Of a stretch of DNA of 64,000 bases, positions 50,547 through 61,037 are shown piece by piece (position 1 is the stretch's first letter; every line of letters starts with the position of its first letter). Below the pieces are notes generated by a model. It did not search any database and had not been told where the DNA came from. It was given only the letters and a program-made list of their open reading frames with translations. This DNA comes from Candidatus Methylopumilus turicensis (GTDB lineage: Bacteria > Pseudomonadota > Gammaproteobacteria > Burkholderiales > Methylophilaceae): NCBI RefSeq assembly GCF_000953015.1, contig NZ_LN794158.1:496001-560000 (forward strand), given 5' to 3'. Position numbers and translations under genes: made by a program.

Positions 50547-51470
50547 TTAGTCGTTGACTGACTTAACAAAGTGACCACCAAAGCCATTACGCATCATAGA
50601 TAGCAATTTGTAGCTGTAACCAGTTGCATCTTGGCTTCTGAATCGCGCTTGAAGCGCTAGCGTTAGCACTGGCGCAGCAACGCCTTGTTCAACTGACTCC
50701 ATCACTGTCCAGCGACCTTCGCCAGAGTCGGCCACATAAGGGGCAACCGCAGATAACTCTTGGTCTTCTTTTAGTGCATCGGCAGTTAAATCCAGCAACC
50801 AACTGCGGACAACAGAACCATGACGCCATAGTTCTGTGATTTGTGCGAGGTCTAAATTGAAGTCTGTTTTGCCTTTTAGCAAATCTAATCCTTCGGCCAT
50901 TGCTTGCATCATGCCGTATTCAATTCCGTTGTGAATCATCTTAGTGAAGTGGCCTGATCCAATTGGTCCCACGTGTGCCCAGCCATTTTCTTTCGAAGGT
51001 GCAAGCGCAATCAAAATGGGTTCAACTACTTTAGCAATTTCAGGGGTTGCGCCAACCATCAAGCAGTAGCCGTTTTCCAATCCCCAGATGCCGCCAGAGG
51101 TTCCAGCATCCATAAATCCAATGCCACGCTCTGCAAGCCAAGCACCACGACGTTGACTGTCTTTGTAGTTAGAATTGCCGCCATCAATAATGATGTCGCC
51201 CTTAGCAAGCATCTCAGCAAGATTTTGAATTTGAATTTCGGTCGGTTCGCCGCTTGGTAACATTAGCCAAACAATGCGTTTTTCGCCAGATTCCCCTAGC
51301 TTTGAAACTGCATCAGCCACTGAGCTGGCAGCAGTCATACCCTCAGTGTCGACTAATTTAGTGACGACTTCCACACTTCTGTCATAGCCAACCACTTCAA
51401 TACCACTACGAAGCAAGCGAGTCGTCATGTTGCCACCCATCTTGCCTAAACCTATCATTGCTAGTTTCAT
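50547..51470 (-). CDS. gnd: 6-phosphogluconate dehydrogenase (decarboxylating), short form
   Basis: Oxidatively decarboxylates 6-phosphogluconate to ribulose 5-phosphate. At 307 residues it is the short type (YqeC/GndA-like), not the 470-residue type. It has GLGKMGGNMTTRLL, DGGNSNYKDSQRRGAWL, the catalytic KMIHNGIEYGMMQAMAEG and the C-terminal ATGYSYKLLSMMRNGFGGH. Short forms often prefer NAD, but the cofactor is not certain here. It lies 83 bases before zwf and diverges from pgl. Confidence 0.93.
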   Translation of the reverse strand: MKLAMIGLGKMGGNMTTRLLRSGIEVVGYDRSVEVVTKLVDTEGMTAASSVADAVSKLGESGEKRIVWLMLPSGEPTEIQIQNLAEMLAKGDIIIDGGNSNYKDSQRRGAWLAERGIGFMDAGTSGGIWGLENGYCLMVGATPEIAKVVEPILIALAPSKENGWAHVGPIGSGHFTKMIHNGIEYGMMQAMAEGLDLLKGKTDFNLDLAQITELWRHGSVVRSWLLDLTADALKEDQELSAVAPYVADSGEGRWTVMESVEQGVAAPVLTLALQARFRSQDATGYSYKLLSMMRNGFGGHFVKSVND

Positions 51471-51575
51471 TAATTTTCCTTGGTTAGGATGTAGTCTGCC
51501 ATCGTCCTTTTGGGTAAGATGGCGGGCTAAATTGATTTATTGAATAAGTCTGTAATTATAACGTGAAGGCTTTGC

Positions 51576-52292
51576 ATGATGCAAAATACAAACCAAGAAA
51601 ACTCCCCAAAACCCCCCTGCCAAATAAGTCGATGGCACAATTTTGAAACGCAAGATGCCATTAACCAAACTACATTAAAACGAATTTTAGCTGCAGCAAA
51701 TGAAGCAATTGCTAATCGTGGTCGTTTTTCTATCGTTCTAGCCGGCGGATCAACGCCTAAAAGCATTTACGCTTTGCTGAAAGATGCAAAAGCCGATTGG
51801 GCAAATTGGCATGTTTATCATAACGATGACCGCTGTTTGCCAGTGGATAATTCTGAACGCAACAGTTTGATGGCTCGCACCACGTGGCTCAATCATGTGA
51901 GCATTCCGGCTAATCAAATCCACGACATTCCTGCAGAGTTAGGTAATATTGAAGGTGCTAAAGCTTATGCCAAAACCTTGGCTGGTGTGCCAACGTTTGA
52001 TTTGGTGCTGTTAGGTTTGGGTGAAGACGGGCATACGGCAAGCTTATTTCCTAATCAAGCAGTCGATAATTCAGCCGATGCAGTGCCTGTATTTGATGCG
52101 CCAAAACCGCCTGCAGATCGTATTACTGTCAGTCAGCAACGTTTAAGCAATTCGCGTGAAGTGATCTTTTTGGTGACTGGTGCGGGTAAACAAGATGCGG
52201 TCAATCATTGGCGAAATGGTGTTGCGATTCCTGCTACGTTAATTACCCCTGAAAATGGCGTGGATGTTTATTGTTATGGCGTGACTTTTTAG
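51576..52292 (+). CDS. pgl: 6-phosphogluconolactonase
   Basis: Hydrolyses 6-phosphogluconolactone, the product of Zwf. The 238-residue protein of the DevB/glucosamine-6-phosphate isomerase-like type has FSIVLAGGSTPKSIYALL, HNDDRCLPVDNSERN and LLGLGEDGHTASLFP with catalytic Asp/His. Divergent from gnd-zwf, it completes the set. Confidence 0.94.
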   Translation: MMQNTNQENSPKPPCQISRWHNFETQDAINQTTLKRILAAANEAIANRGRFSIVLAGGSTPKSIYALLKDAKADWANWHVYHNDDRCLPVDNSERNSLMARTTWLNHVSIPANQIHDIPAELGNIEGAKAYAKTLAGVPTFDLVLLGLGEDGHTASLFPNQAVDNSADAVPVFDAPKPPADRITVSQQRLSNSREVIFLVTGAGKQDAVNHWRNGVAIPATLITPENGVDVYCYGVTF

Positions 52293-52320
52293 GCCCAGTG
52301 TTGCATTCTAGATTGCCATA

Positions 52321-52350
52321 AAAAAGCCCCGAAAATTCGGGGCTTTTTTA
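52321..52350. terminator. Intrinsic terminator between pgl and apbC
   Basis: AAAAAAGCCCCGA, a four-base loop and its complement form a 13-bp stem. T-tracts on either strand can end convergent pgl and apbC; its right end abuts the apbC stop. Confidence 0.9.
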
Positions 52351-53439
52351 TTAGGTATTCTGAATCACAATATTTGGAAATTTACTGCTGTGGTCTAGGG
52401 CGAGTTGAGAGAGTTTAGAGGCTGTCTTTCTGGCGATTTGTTTGTAAATGCCAGCGATTTGACTATTTGGTTCGCTAATCACGGTTGGTTTGCCGCCATC
52501 TGATTGCTCACGAATTTTAATGTCGAGAGGCAGGCTGCCGAGCAAGTCCACGTTGTAGTCTTTACACATTGCCTCGCCACCACCTGCGCCAAAAATATGT
52601 TCTTCATGGCCGCATTTTGAGCAGATATGCGTGCTCATGTTTTCAACAATGCCTAAAATCGGAATTCCTACTTTTTCAAACATTTTGAGGCCTTTGCGTG
52701 CGTCCAATAAGGCAATGTCTTGTGGTGTTGTCACAATAATCGCGCCTGTTACTGGTACTTTTTGTGACAGGGTGAGTTGGATATCGCCAGTGCCCGGCGG
52801 TAAGTCGATAATTAAATAATCTAAATCTTTCCAGCGTGTGTCGCGTAACAATTGCTCTAATGCGCCTGTGACCATTGGACCGCGCCATACCATAGGCGTG
52901 TCAACGTCAACCAAGAAGCCTATCGACATCGCTTGTATGCCGTGGGCTTGCATCGGCTCTATGCTTTTGCCATCCGCGCTGTCTGGCCTGCCTGAAATGC
53001 CCAACATTTGTGGTTGGCTAGGGCCGTAAATATCAGCATCTAAAATGCCTACATTAGCGCCTTCTTCAGCAAGTGCTAAAGCAATATTTACCGCAGTGGT
53101 TGATTTGCCAACGCCGCCTTTGCCTGACGCTACGGCGATGATGTTTTTTACATTTGGAATAAGGGGTACGCCTCGTTGCGCGCTGTGCGGAACAATTCGG
53201 CTGCCGATATTGACAGTGATCTTGCCGATGCCTGCAATCGTCGCTAATTTGTTTTCAACGAGTGCTTTCAATTCAGCAAGTACGCTTTTTGCAGGGTAAC
53301 CAAGCACAATATCTACTGACACGTCACTACCGTTAATTTGAATATTCTTTGCAGATTTACTGCTTACAAAGTCAGCGTCAGTGTTTGGGTCTACCAATGT
53401 TTTAAGCGTGTTTTGAACGTCTAATTCCGAAATTGCCAT
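52351..53439 (-). CDS. apbC: Iron-sulfur cluster carrier protein ApbC (Mrp)
   Basis: A P-loop ATPase that carries Fe-S clusters to target proteins. The 362-residue protein has an N-terminal MIP18-type domain (about residues 1-85), Walker A VASGKGGVGKSTTAVNIA, DADIYGPSQPQMLG, and the cluster-binding CxxC in HICSKCGHEEHIFG. The stop coincides with the terminator. Confidence 0.94.
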   Translation of the reverse strand: MAISELDVQNTLKTLVDPNTDADFVSSKSAKNIQINGSDVSVDIVLGYPAKSVLAELKALVENKLATIAGIGKITVNIGSRIVPHSAQRGVPLIPNVKNIIAVASGKGGVGKSTTAVNIALALAEEGANVGILDADIYGPSQPQMLGISGRPDSADGKSIEPMQAHGIQAMSIGFLVDVDTPMVWRGPMVTGALEQLLRDTRWKDLDYLIIDLPPGTGDIQLTLSQKVPVTGAIIVTTPQDIALLDARKGLKMFEKVGIPILGIVENMSTHICSKCGHEEHIFGAGGGEAMCKDYNVDLLGSLPLDIKIREQSDGGKPTVISEPNSQIAGIYKQIARKTASKLSQLALDHSSKFPNIVIQNT

Positions 53440-53557
53440 TTGCTTTTCCTTGCAATAATTCTTGAGTAAAAGATTAAGGTAATTTTAACGCATGTGAAAG
53501 CGCCCGTCATTTGTTAAAATGGGCGTATTCGAACAATTTATACATAGATTGAAATTC

Positions 53558-55606
53558 ATGAGCCGTAAAATTCTGGTCACCTCTGCACTTCCTTATGCCA
53601 ATGGCAGTATTCATCTAGGCCATTTGGTTGAGTATATTCAAACCGACATTTGGGTTCGCTTTCAGAAGATGCAAGGTAATACCGTGCATTATGTTTGTGC
53701 AGATGACACCCACGGCACCCCGATTATGTTGCGCGCTGAAAAAGAGGGCATTACCCCTGAAGCTTTGATTGCCAAGGTGCATACAGAGCATTTTGCAGAC
53801 TTTTCAGAGTTCTTAGTTGAGTTTGATAATTACTACTCAACCAACTCGCCAGAAAATAAAGCGCTCGCAAGCGGTATCTATAAAGCGCTTAAAGCCAATG
53901 GCAAGATTGCGACCAAAACCATTGAACAGTTTTATGACCCAGTTAAAAACATGTTCTTGCCAGACCGTTTTATTAAAGGCGAGTGTCCTAAGTGTCATGC
54001 GAAAGATCAATACGGTGATTCATGTGAGGTCTGCGGCGCCACTTACAACCCAACTGAATTGATTAACCCTTTCTCAGCAGTTTCTGGCGCGGCGCCTGTT
54101 CGTAAAGAAACGGAACATTATTTCTTCAAGCTTTCAGAGTGTAGTCACTTCTTACGAGGCTGGACGCGCTCCGGCACTCTTCAACAAGAGGCTGCCAACA
54201 AAATGAACGAGTGGATAGGCGAGGCGGGCGAGAATAAATTATCTGATTGGGATATTTCACGCGATGCACCATATTTTGGTTTTGAGATTCCTGATGCACC
54301 AGATAAGTACTTCTATGTTTGGTTAGATGCGCCTATTGGTTATATGGCTAGCTTTAAGAATTTATGTGCTAAAAATGGCCTAGATTTTGATGAGTACTGG
54401 AAAGCGGATTCAACAACTGAGCTTTATCATTTTATTGGTAAAGATATTTTGTATTTCCATGCTTTATTCTGGCCTGCAACGCTTGAATATTCAGGCTATC
54501 GCAAACCAACGCAAGTGTTCTCTCATGGTTTCTTAACCGTGAACGGCGAAAAAATGTCCAAATCTCGCGGCACCTTTATTACTGCCCGCAGTTATTTAGA
54601 TCACATCAAAAATCCTGAGTATTTACGTTATTACTATGCAGCTAAGCTGAACGGTAGCATGGAAGATATTGATTTGAATTTGGAAGACTTTGTTGCGCGG
54701 GTAAATAGTGATTTGGTAGGTAAGTACATCAATATTGCGAGTCGTACGGCGGGTTTTATCAATAAGCGTTTTGCAGGCAAGTTAGTTTCAGCGAAGAGTC
54801 ATGTTGTGGTAGAGACGATCAAAGCGTCAGCACCTGAAATTGCTAAAGCTTATGAAGCGCGTGATTACAGCCGTGCTTTGCGTGAAATTATGCGTTTGGC
54901 GGATTTGGCTAATGCTGATGTGGCAGAGGCTGCGCCTTGGGTCGTGGCTAAGCAAGAGGGCGATGCAGCGCAAGCTAAATTAAATGCAGATTGTTCAAGC
55001 GCGCTTGAAATGTTCCGTTTATTAACACTTTATTTAAAACCAGCTTTGCCTGATTTGGCAGGCAATATTGAGCAGTTCTTGAATATTGCCCCGCTTACAT
55101 GGGCTAGCGTGAATGATTCATTTGCGGATGGTCATGCAATTAACGAATACAACCATTTAATTACCAGAATTGATCCGAAACACATTGAAGCCATGACTGA
55201 AGCCAATAAAGAAACGTTACAACAATCCGTTGCGCCAACTGCTCAACCTGCGCCTGCGGTGTCTGAAAATGCTGGCGACTATATCTCGATTGATGATTTT
55301 ACCAAGGTGGATTTGCGTATCGCGAAAATCGTGAATGCCGAGCATGTGGAGGGGGCTGAAAAGCTCTTGTGCTTGAGTTTAGATATCGGTGAAGAAAAAC
55401 CACGCCAAGTATTTGCAGGGATTAAATCAGCTTACGACCCTGTGACATTGGTTGGCCGCTTGACGGTCATGGTGGCGAACCTTGCACCGCGTAAGATGAA
55501 ATTTGGGATGTCTGAAGGCATGGTGCTTGCTGCAAGTGATGAGCGCGGTGGCCCGTTTATCTTGTCACCAGATGTCGGTGCTGAAGCGGGAATGCGCGTT
55601 AAGTAA
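53558..55606 (+). CDS. metG: Methionyl-tRNA synthetase
   Basis: Charges tRNA-Met. The chosen start, ATG 53558 ([16 protein letters not shown]), gives 682 residues; an in-frame ATG 39 bases upstream is unlikely. It has the HIGH-type LGHLVEY, zinc knuckle [23 protein letters not shown] in [11 protein letters not shown] and a C-terminal tRNA-binding dimerisation domain ([20 protein letters not shown]). Confidence 0.97.
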   Translation: MSRKILVTSALPYANGSIHLGHLVEYIQTDIWVRFQKMQGNTVHYVCADDTHGTPIMLRAEKEGITPEALIAKVHTEHFADFSEFLVEFDNYYSTNSPENKALASGIYKALKANGKIATKTIEQFYDPVKNMFLPDRFIKGECPKCHAKDQYGDSCEVCGATYNPTELINPFSAVSGAAPVRKETEHYFFKLSECSHFLRGWTRSGTLQQEAANKMNEWIGEAGENKLSDWDISRDAPYFGFEIPDAPDKYFYVWLDAPIGYMASFKNLCAKNGLDFDEYWKADSTTELYHFIGKDILYFHALFWPATLEYSGYRKPTQVFSHGFLTVNGEKMSKSRGTFITARSYLDHIKNPEYLRYYYAAKLNGSMEDIDLNLEDFVARVNSDLVGKYINIASRTAGFINKRFAGKLVSAKSHVVVETIKASAPEIAKAYEARDYSRALREIMRLADLANADVAEAAPWVVAKQEGDAAQAKLNADCSSALEMFRLLTLYLKPALPDLAGNIEQFLNIAPLTWASVNDSFADGHAINEYNHLITRIDPKHIEAMTEANKETLQQSVAPTAQPAPAVSENAGDYISIDDFTKVDLRIAKIVNAEHVEGAEKLLCLSLDIGEEKPRQVFAGIKSAYDPVTLVGRLTVMVANLAPRKMKFGMSEGMVLAASDERGGPFILSPDVGAEAGMRVK

Positions 55607-55612
55607 CACGGC

Positions 55613-55658
55613 ATTAGCCAACAAAAAGCCCGCGCAAGCGGGCTTTTTGTTGGCTAAT
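55613..55658. terminator. Very stable bidirectional terminator between metG and comEA-like gene
   Basis: A perfect 21-bp stem (core ACAAAAAGCCCGC, loop GCAA) with an outer ATTAGCCA arm. It lies between convergent metG and the ComEA-like gene and can serve both. Confidence 0.92.
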
Positions 55659-55662
55659 GATT

Positions 55663-55962
55663 TTATTTCTTTACGGGTGCTGGTTTTGCTGCTGCTGCTG
55701 CTGGTGCGGTGCCTGATACCGTGATTTCTGGTTTTAGTTTGGCTAAGGTTTTGTCACCGATACCTGGCACATTATTCAAATCATCGACTGTTTTGAAATT
55801 GCCATTTTTCTTACGATAATCCACAATCGCTTGGGCTTTTGCTGGGCCAACACCATTTAGTGCCTCGAGTTGCTCAACAGTGGCTGTATTTAGATTAACT
55901 GCCGCGAAAGCGCCAACGGTAAAACTAAAGAACAATATGGTCGCTAGTAAAAACTTTTTCAT
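55663..55962 (-). CDS. ComEA-like helix-hairpin-helix protein
   Basis: The 99-residue secreted protein has a signal peptide (LLATILFFSFTVGAFA), then a ComEA-type double helix-hairpin-helix DNA-binding region (VNLNTATVEQLEALNGVGPA, NNVPGIGDKTLAKLKPE) and a C-terminal Ala/Pro/Lys tail. ComEA binds incoming DNA in the periplasm during natural transformation. Small stand-alone forms like this are common in proteobacteria; no other com gene is nearby. Confidence 0.88.
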   Translation of the reverse strand: MKKFLLATILFFSFTVGAFAAVNLNTATVEQLEALNGVGPAKAQAIVDYRKKNGNFKTVDDLNNVPGIGDKTLAKLKPEITVSGTAPAAAAAKPAPVKK

Positions 55963-56059
55963 GATGAATCTCCTTTTTTGAAAATGAATGAACTGCGTAA
56001 CAAATCACGCAACTAAATCATAATCCTGTATTAGATTAATAGTAACTAACTATTAATAT

Positions 56060-56773
56060 TTATTCAGATAAAAGGATTTCCTCATGTATTTTTTTCAGGG
56101 TTTCTAGAGGGTTGTTAGATTTTGTAATCGGACGGCCAATTACTAAATAGCTTGAACCCAGCGCCAATGCTTGGCTTGGCGTCACTACGCGAGATTGGTC
56201 ATCGAGAGCGGCATCTGCAGGACGAATGCCCGGGGTGACTAGACAAAATTTGTCACCTAAAGCTTTTCTTAAGATTGGTGCTTCTTGTGCCGAGCAAACA
56301 ACGCCATCTAAACCAGACTTTTGGGTGAGCGAGGCAAGGTTTAACACTTGGTCGGAAACGGTGCTCTCCACACCGACTTCATTGAGCATTTGTTGATTCA
56401 TGCTGGTGAGCACAGTCACTGCGATGAGAATTGGTTTTTGACCTGAGCGCTCAACACCTTCTCGGGCTGCTTCCATCATGGCGCTCCCACCTGATGCATG
56501 AACATTGAGCATCCAAACCCCCAAGCGGCTTGCCACCTCGCAAGCTTTTGCAACTGTGGTTGGGATGTCATGAAATTTTAAGTCCAAAAACACGCCAAAA
56601 CCTTTTGCAATTAGCGCCTCAACAAGATGTGGGCCTGCCGCAGTAAATAATTCTTTGCCGACTTTTAAACGGCAAATGGATGGATCAAGCTGTTCAGCAA
56701 AATTAAGCGCATCTTGAGGATTCGCATAATCTAGTGCGATCACAATTTTTGGGTCAAGGGTAGTATTGGTCAT
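56060..56773 (-). CDS. pyrF: Orotidine 5'-phosphate decarboxylase
   Basis: Decarboxylates OMP to UMP. The 237-residue barrel has the catalytic Lys/Asp set in [16 protein letters not shown], the N-terminal [14 protein letters not shown] and the phosphate loop [15 protein letters not shown] and [11 protein letters not shown]. It overlaps lapB by 4 bases. Confidence 0.96.
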   Translation of the reverse strand: MTNTTLDPKIVIALDYANPQDALNFAEQLDPSICRLKVGKELFTAAGPHLVEALIAKGFGVFLDLKFHDIPTTVAKACEVASRLGVWMLNVHASGGSAMMEAAREGVERSGQKPILIAVTVLTSMNQQMLNEVGVESTVSDQVLNLASLTQKSGLDGVVCSAQEAPILRKALGDKFCLVTPGIRPADAALDDQSRVVTPSQALALGSSYLVIGRPITKSNNPLETLKKIHEEILLSE

Positions 56774-57933
56774 GCTGCAGTTTCTTTAGGTTCGGCAGGT
56801 AAGGATTCCCAGGCATTACATGCTGGGCATTGCCAATGAAAGTTACGGGCTTTAAAGCCGCATTGGTCGCAACAGTACGCATTGCGATTGCCAATAGCAT
56901 AGCGAATGGTTTGGTGCATAAGATTAATGTCGCTATTCGGGCGCTTACTTTGCAAGCTGCGTGCTTTTAGTAATTGGTCTAAGGTTTGTAAGCTTGGTTT
57001 TCTTTCTAAATCACTGAGAACCAAATTGGCTGCGGCATCCGCACCCTGTTCGGCGAGGGTGATTTCGAAAACAACAGAAAGCAGCGATGGTAGTTTGTAG
57101 TGATGAAAGTACTGACTTAACAGTGCTATACCGTCATTAAGCTCACCCAGTTCACGATAGCTATGGAGCAATTTATTTGCCACCATGCCCAGACATTCTG
57201 ATTTTTGAAATTCAATACGTTTCCAAAAATTAATGGCAAGCTTGTGTGCTTTTACATTAGCTTGCATATCGCCTAGCATGATGTTAGCCCGTACACAGTT
57301 TTTGTTAGCGTCGAGAGCCATTTCAAGGGCATGGCGTGCTGATTGATCGTCTTGATCTAAGGTAGACTTAATGGCCATTTCACAATAAAACTGGGCAACT
57401 TCTTTGCGAAATGAAATCCCAGAAACGCGTTCAAGTTCCGTGGCTGTTTTAATCGCACGTTGCCACTCACGCTCACGAATGAATATTTCTAGCAATGCAC
57501 GGAGTGCAGGTTGCTTGTAGCGGCTATCATCAAGACCATTAAATAACTCCTCAGCGCGATCATACAAGCCGGCTTTCAGATAGTCTTGCGCGAGTTCTGC
57601 CTTGATTGCTTTTCTTTGTTCATTGGGGAGTTCTTTACGGTCAAGCAAGCTGAGATGGAGGTTGATTGCACGATCTACCTCTCCACTACGACGAAATAAG
57701 CTACCCAATGCAAAATGGAGTTCTAGTGACTCGGCATTAGATTGAGCCGCCTCGATAAAAGCCTCAATGGCTTTATCTTGCTGGTCTGTAATGAGGAAGT
57801 TTAGGCCCTTGAAATAAGCAGCAGGCAAACTGGTCGATTCAGAGAGTAACTGTTTGATATCAATACGAGCAGCAACCCAGCCTAGGGTGAAAAAGAGCGG
57901 GATAGCAATCAGCCACCAATATTCAAAATCCAT
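56770..57933 (-). CDS. lapB: Lipopolysaccharide assembly protein LapB (YciM)
   Basis: LapB is an inner-membrane TPR protein that controls lipopolysaccharide synthesis by presenting LpxC to FtsH. The 387-residue protein has an N-terminal helix ([20 protein letters not shown]), repeated TPR units over most of its length and a C-terminal rubredoxin-like metal site ([19 protein letters not shown]). It overlaps both lapA and pyrF, an order conserved in many proteobacteria. Confidence 0.95.
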   Translation of the reverse strand: MDFEYWWLIAIPLFFTLGWVAARIDIKQLLSESTSLPAAYFKGLNFLITDQQDKAIEAFIEAAQSNAESLELHFALGSLFRRSGEVDRAINLHLSLLDRKELPNEQRKAIKAELAQDYLKAGLYDRAEELFNGLDDSRYKQPALRALLEIFIREREWQRAIKTATELERVSGISFRKEVAQFYCEMAIKSTLDQDDQSARHALEMALDANKNCVRANIMLGDMQANVKAHKLAINFWKRIEFQKSECLGMVANKLLHSYRELGELNDGIALLSQYFHHYKLPSLLSVVFEITLAEQGADAAANLVLSDLERKPSLQTLDQLLKARSLQSKRPNSDINLMHQTIRYAIGNRNAYCCDQCGFKARNFHWQCPACNAWESLPAEPKETAA

Positions 57934-58196
57934 TATTGAGCACCTTGATGGCTTGATGCGGTAATTTGTTTGCGTAAACTGTTTAATTCACGACGTTGTT
58001 TGATTAGTGTTGGTGTAATGGCAATTAGTCCTGCGACTATGCCCGTGAGCAATGCAATAAAAAGAATCAACGATAGGGGGGCTTGCCAAGAAATCCCCAG
58101 ATAGTAGAGCAAGGTCACTGGGTAAGCATTCTTGACGGCAAATCCCATCAAAAGAATAAACAATGCCAAGCTTAATATTTTATACAGTATTCGCAT
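57933..58196 (-). CDS. lapA: LapA-like DUF1049 membrane protein
   Basis: The 87-residue inner-membrane protein has two helices (about residues 3-22 and 40-62) and a short basic coiled coil (IKQRRELNSLRKQI). This matches LapA, the partner of LapB. Its stop overlaps the lapB start by one base. Confidence 0.88.
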   Translation of the reverse strand: MRILYKILSLALFILLMGFAVKNAYPVTLLYYLGISWQAPLSLILFIALLTGIVAGLIAITPTLIKQRRELNSLRKQITASSHQGAQ

Positions 58197-58254
58197 GACT
58201 TAGATTTTACTGGCGCTAGCTAAAAAGGGCTAGGTAAAAATATAGTTAAAAAAA

Positions 58255-58292
58255 ACGGTAGCTTCCTTATCTGATGACTTGGAAACTACCGT
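58255..58292 (-). terminator. Likely terminator between ihfB and lapA
   Basis: On the minus strand ACGGTAGTTTCC pairs with GGAAGCTACCGT (one G-U pair, 14-base loop) and is followed by eight T residues. It would end the rpsA-ihfB transcript before lapAB-pyrF. Confidence 0.8.
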
Positions 58293-58333
58293 CTTTCAGG
58301 TCTCAATCAACAAACAGTTGATTAATGTGAGGC

Positions 58334-58615
58334 TTAGACTAAATCAACGCGCTCGCGTAACTCTTTCCCTGCTTTAAAGTGAGGTACATGCTTTGCAGGC
58401 ACTTCAACTTTGCTGCCAGTTTTTGGGTTGCGACCAAGACGTGGCGGACGGTAGTTAAGACTAAAGCTACCGAAGCCACGGATTTCAATACGCTCACCAG
58501 CTGCTAAGTTGTCCGTCATTGAGTCAAGGATGGCTTTCACTGAAAGTTCAGCATCCTTGACAACAAGTTGTGGAAAACGTGTGGCTAAGTTAAGAATGAG
58601 CTCTGATTTTGTCAT
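58334..58615 (-). CDS. ihfB: Integration host factor subunit beta
   Basis: A sequence-specific DNA-bending protein; works with IhfA. The 93-residue protein begins [17 protein letters not shown] and has the IHF/HU arm [20 protein letters not shown]. The rpsA-ihfB order (12-base gap) is classical and fixes this as the beta subunit. Confidence 0.95.
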   Translation of the reverse strand: MTKSELILNLATRFPQLVVKDAELSVKAILDSMTDNLAAGERIEIRGFGSFSLNYRPPRLGRNPKTGSKVEVPAKHVPHFKAGKELRERVDLV

Positions 58616-58626
58616 GGCTTTCTACC

Positions 58627-60138
58627 TTATTCGTTGTTTTTGCTATCAAGTTTAGCTTTAAGCAAAGCGCCTAAGTTAGTAGTGCCTGCTGTTGCTGCGC
58701 CATCATCAGGTACTTGCGCGGCTTCTTTAGCTTTAGCAGACTTAGCCTTAGGTTTTGCTTCAGCTTTTTCTTCTGATGCGCCACCTGTTGGATCTGGCGT
58801 CATTTGCTTAACGCCCAATGAGATACGCTCTTTCTCAACATCAATGCTCAATACTAAAGCTTCTAATTCGTCACCTTTTTTGAAGTTGCGGATCGCTTCT
58901 TCGCCAGTTTGAGTCCATGAAAGGTCTGATAAGTGCACTAAACCATCAATGCCGCCTGGCAAGCCAATAAACACACCGAAGTCTGTAATTGATTTAATTT
59001 GACCGCTTACTTTGTCAGATTTTTTATGACTTGCTGCAAAATCATCCCATGGATTTGTTTGACATTGTTTCATGCCAAGTGACAAGCGACGACGATCTTC
59101 GTCAATTTCAAGAATCATTACTTCAACTTCGTCGCCTAATTGAGCGATCTTAGCTGGGTGAACGTTCTTATTAGTCCAGTCCATTTCTGAAACGTGAACA
59201 AGACCTTCAATGCCTGGTTCGATTTCAACGAATGCACCGTAGTCAGTCAAGTTAGTCACTTTACCGAACAAACGTGTGTTTGCTGGGTAACGACGGCTTA
59301 ATGCAACCCATGGGTCATCGCCCAATTGTTTGATACCGAGTGAAACGCGGTTTTTGTCTTGATCGAATTTAAGGATCTTCGCTTCAACTTCTTCACCAAC
59401 AGTCAACACCTCTGATGGGTGTTTAACACGGCGCCATGCCAAGTCAGTAATGTGTAGCAAGCCATCAATGCCGCCCAAATCAACGAATGCACCGTAGTCA
59501 GTGATATTTTTAACGATACCCTTAACAACTGCGCCTTCTTTCAATGAACCCATTAATGCTTCGCGATCAGCACCCATGCTGTCTTCTAGAACAGCGCGGC
59601 GTGAAACCACAACGTTGTTACGTTTGCGGTCTAGCTTGATCACTTTGAAATCCCATTCTTTATTTTCGAATGGTGTCGTGTCTTTAACTGGGCGTAAGTC
59701 AACCAATGAACCTGGTAAGAATGCGCGGATGCCGTTAACCATGACAGTTAAACCACCCTTAACGCGACCGTTTACCATACCCTTGATGATGCGAGCTTCA
59801 TTCATCGCTTCTTCAAGATCTAGCCATGCTGCTAGGCGTTTCGCTTTTTCACGTGATAATTTTGTTGAGCCGTAACCATCTTCCAATGATTCGATGCAAA
59901 CTTTAACGAAGTCGCCAACTTGGACTTCCATTTCGCCACGGTCATTTAAGAATTCTGCTGCGTCAATCACGCTCTCAGATTTGAGGCCTGCATTGACTAC
60001 AACAAAATCAGAATCAATAGAAACAACTTCCGCGGTGATCACTTCACCAGAGCGCATCTCTTGACGTGCAAGACTTTCTTCGAATAGCGCTGCGAAACTT
60101 TCGCCCATAGAGGCGGTTGAGGTTGAAACATTAGCCAT
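58627..60138 (-). CDS. rpsA: 30S ribosomal protein S1, five-domain form
   Basis: S1 helps mRNA bind to the ribosome. The start ATG 60138 ([12 protein letters not shown]) gives 503 residues. Five S1 domains are visible, with the last three marked by [37 protein letters not shown] and [19 protein letters not shown]. The sixth domain of the 557-residue E. coli protein is missing and replaced by a Lys/Ala/Glu-rich tail ([16 protein letters not shown]) ending LGALLKAKL. Followed by ihfB, preceded by cmk, the usual order. Confidence 0.95.
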   Translation of the reverse strand: MANVSTSTASMGESFAALFEESLARQEMRSGEVITAEVVSIDSDFVVVNAGLKSESVIDAAEFLNDRGEMEVQVGDFVKVCIESLEDGYGSTKLSREKAKRLAAWLDLEEAMNEARIIKGMVNGRVKGGLTVMVNGIRAFLPGSLVDLRPVKDTTPFENKEWDFKVIKLDRKRNNVVVSRRAVLEDSMGADREALMGSLKEGAVVKGIVKNITDYGAFVDLGGIDGLLHITDLAWRRVKHPSEVLTVGEEVEAKILKFDQDKNRVSLGIKQLGDDPWVALSRRYPANTRLFGKVTNLTDYGAFVEIEPGIEGLVHVSEMDWTNKNVHPAKIAQLGDEVEVMILEIDEDRRRLSLGMKQCQTNPWDDFAASHKKSDKVSGQIKSITDFGVFIGLPGGIDGLVHLSDLSWTQTGEEAIRNFKKGDELEALVLSIDVEKERISLGVKQMTPDPTGGASEEKAEAKPKAKSAKAKEAAQVPDDGAATAGTTNLGALLKAKLDSKNNE

Positions 60139-60367
60139 TAAAAAGGTACCTAAATAATCCCACCGTGCAGTGGGGTAAATTAAAAAAATCACGAGTTTTA
60201 GAGACTCGGATGCCTAAAAATCAAAACAAATCGGAATTTTACAATAAAACAATCATTTAATTAAGTATTTTTTGATTTTTTTGTGAAACTCTAATGAATT
60301 GAGTTTTTGATTTACAGATAAGATTGGTTAAGTGCGACAGATTTTAGTGTGACCGTGGCACTGTCAG

Positions 60368-61036
60368 CTATTGTTGCGTTGCTGCAATCGCTTGTAATAC
60401 GTGGTTTACAGCCTGTTCTATGTTGAGATGGCTTGTGTCTAAAAGCGTGGCATCATGTGCTTGTTGTAACGGCGCAACACTTCTTTCACTATCACGCGCA
60501 TCCCTATCTTGAAGGTCTTTTAAGATAGCCTGGTAATCCGCCTCAAGTCCTTTATTAATCAGTTGCTTGTATCTTCTTTCTGCGCGGACTTCTGCGCTGG
60601 CCGTTAAGAAGATTTTTGTTTCCGCATCAGGGAAAATCACCGTGGCCATATCGCGGCCATCAGCCACCAAGCCAGGTGCCTTTCGGAAGCTGTGTTGCAA
60701 GTCAATTAATGCAAGCCTGACAAGTGGGTGCGCTGCAACTTTCGATGCGCCTTGTCCCATTTGCTCGGTGCGTATTTTTTCGCTGACGTTTGCATCATTG
60801 AGATAAATCTCGTCATGCTCGAATTGAATCGTTAATTGGGGGATGATTTTTGCGACGGCTTGTTCAGCCTCCCAATGAATGTCTTGTTCAAAAGCTGCCA
60901 ATGCAACGATACGATAGAGTGCACCTGAATCTAAATAATGGTAACCAAGTTTTTCAGCAACGATTTGTGCAACGGTGCCTTTGCCCGACGCAGAAGGGCC
61001 ATCAATTGCAATCACAGGAGTAGGATTTGAACTCAT
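60368..61036 (-). CDS. cmk: Cytidylate kinase
   Basis: Phosphorylates CMP and dCMP. The start ATG 61036, one base after the aroA stop, gives 222 residues; a TTG 21 bases upstream inside aroA is less likely. Walker A IDGPSASGKGTVAQIVA, the substrate region YLDSGALYRIVALAA and VADGRDMATVIFPDA are present. The order tyrA-aroA-cmk-rpsA-ihfB is conserved in proteobacteria. Confidence 0.95.
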   Translation of the reverse strand: MSSNPTPVIAIDGPSASGKGTVAQIVAEKLGYHYLDSGALYRIVALAAFEQDIHWEAEQAVAKIIPQLTIQFEHDEIYLNDANVSEKIRTEQMGQGASKVAAHPLVRLALIDLQHSFRKAPGLVADGRDMATVIFPDAETKIFLTASAEVRAERRYKQLINKGLEADYQAILKDLQDRDARDSERSVAPLQQAHDATLLDTSHLNIEQAVNHVLQAIAATQQ

Positions 61037-61037
61037 G

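Noticed and set aside
55663-55730. Ala-rich GCTGCTGCT stretch as a microsatellite
   Set aside because: It is the codon run for the Ala/Pro tail of the ComEA-like protein.
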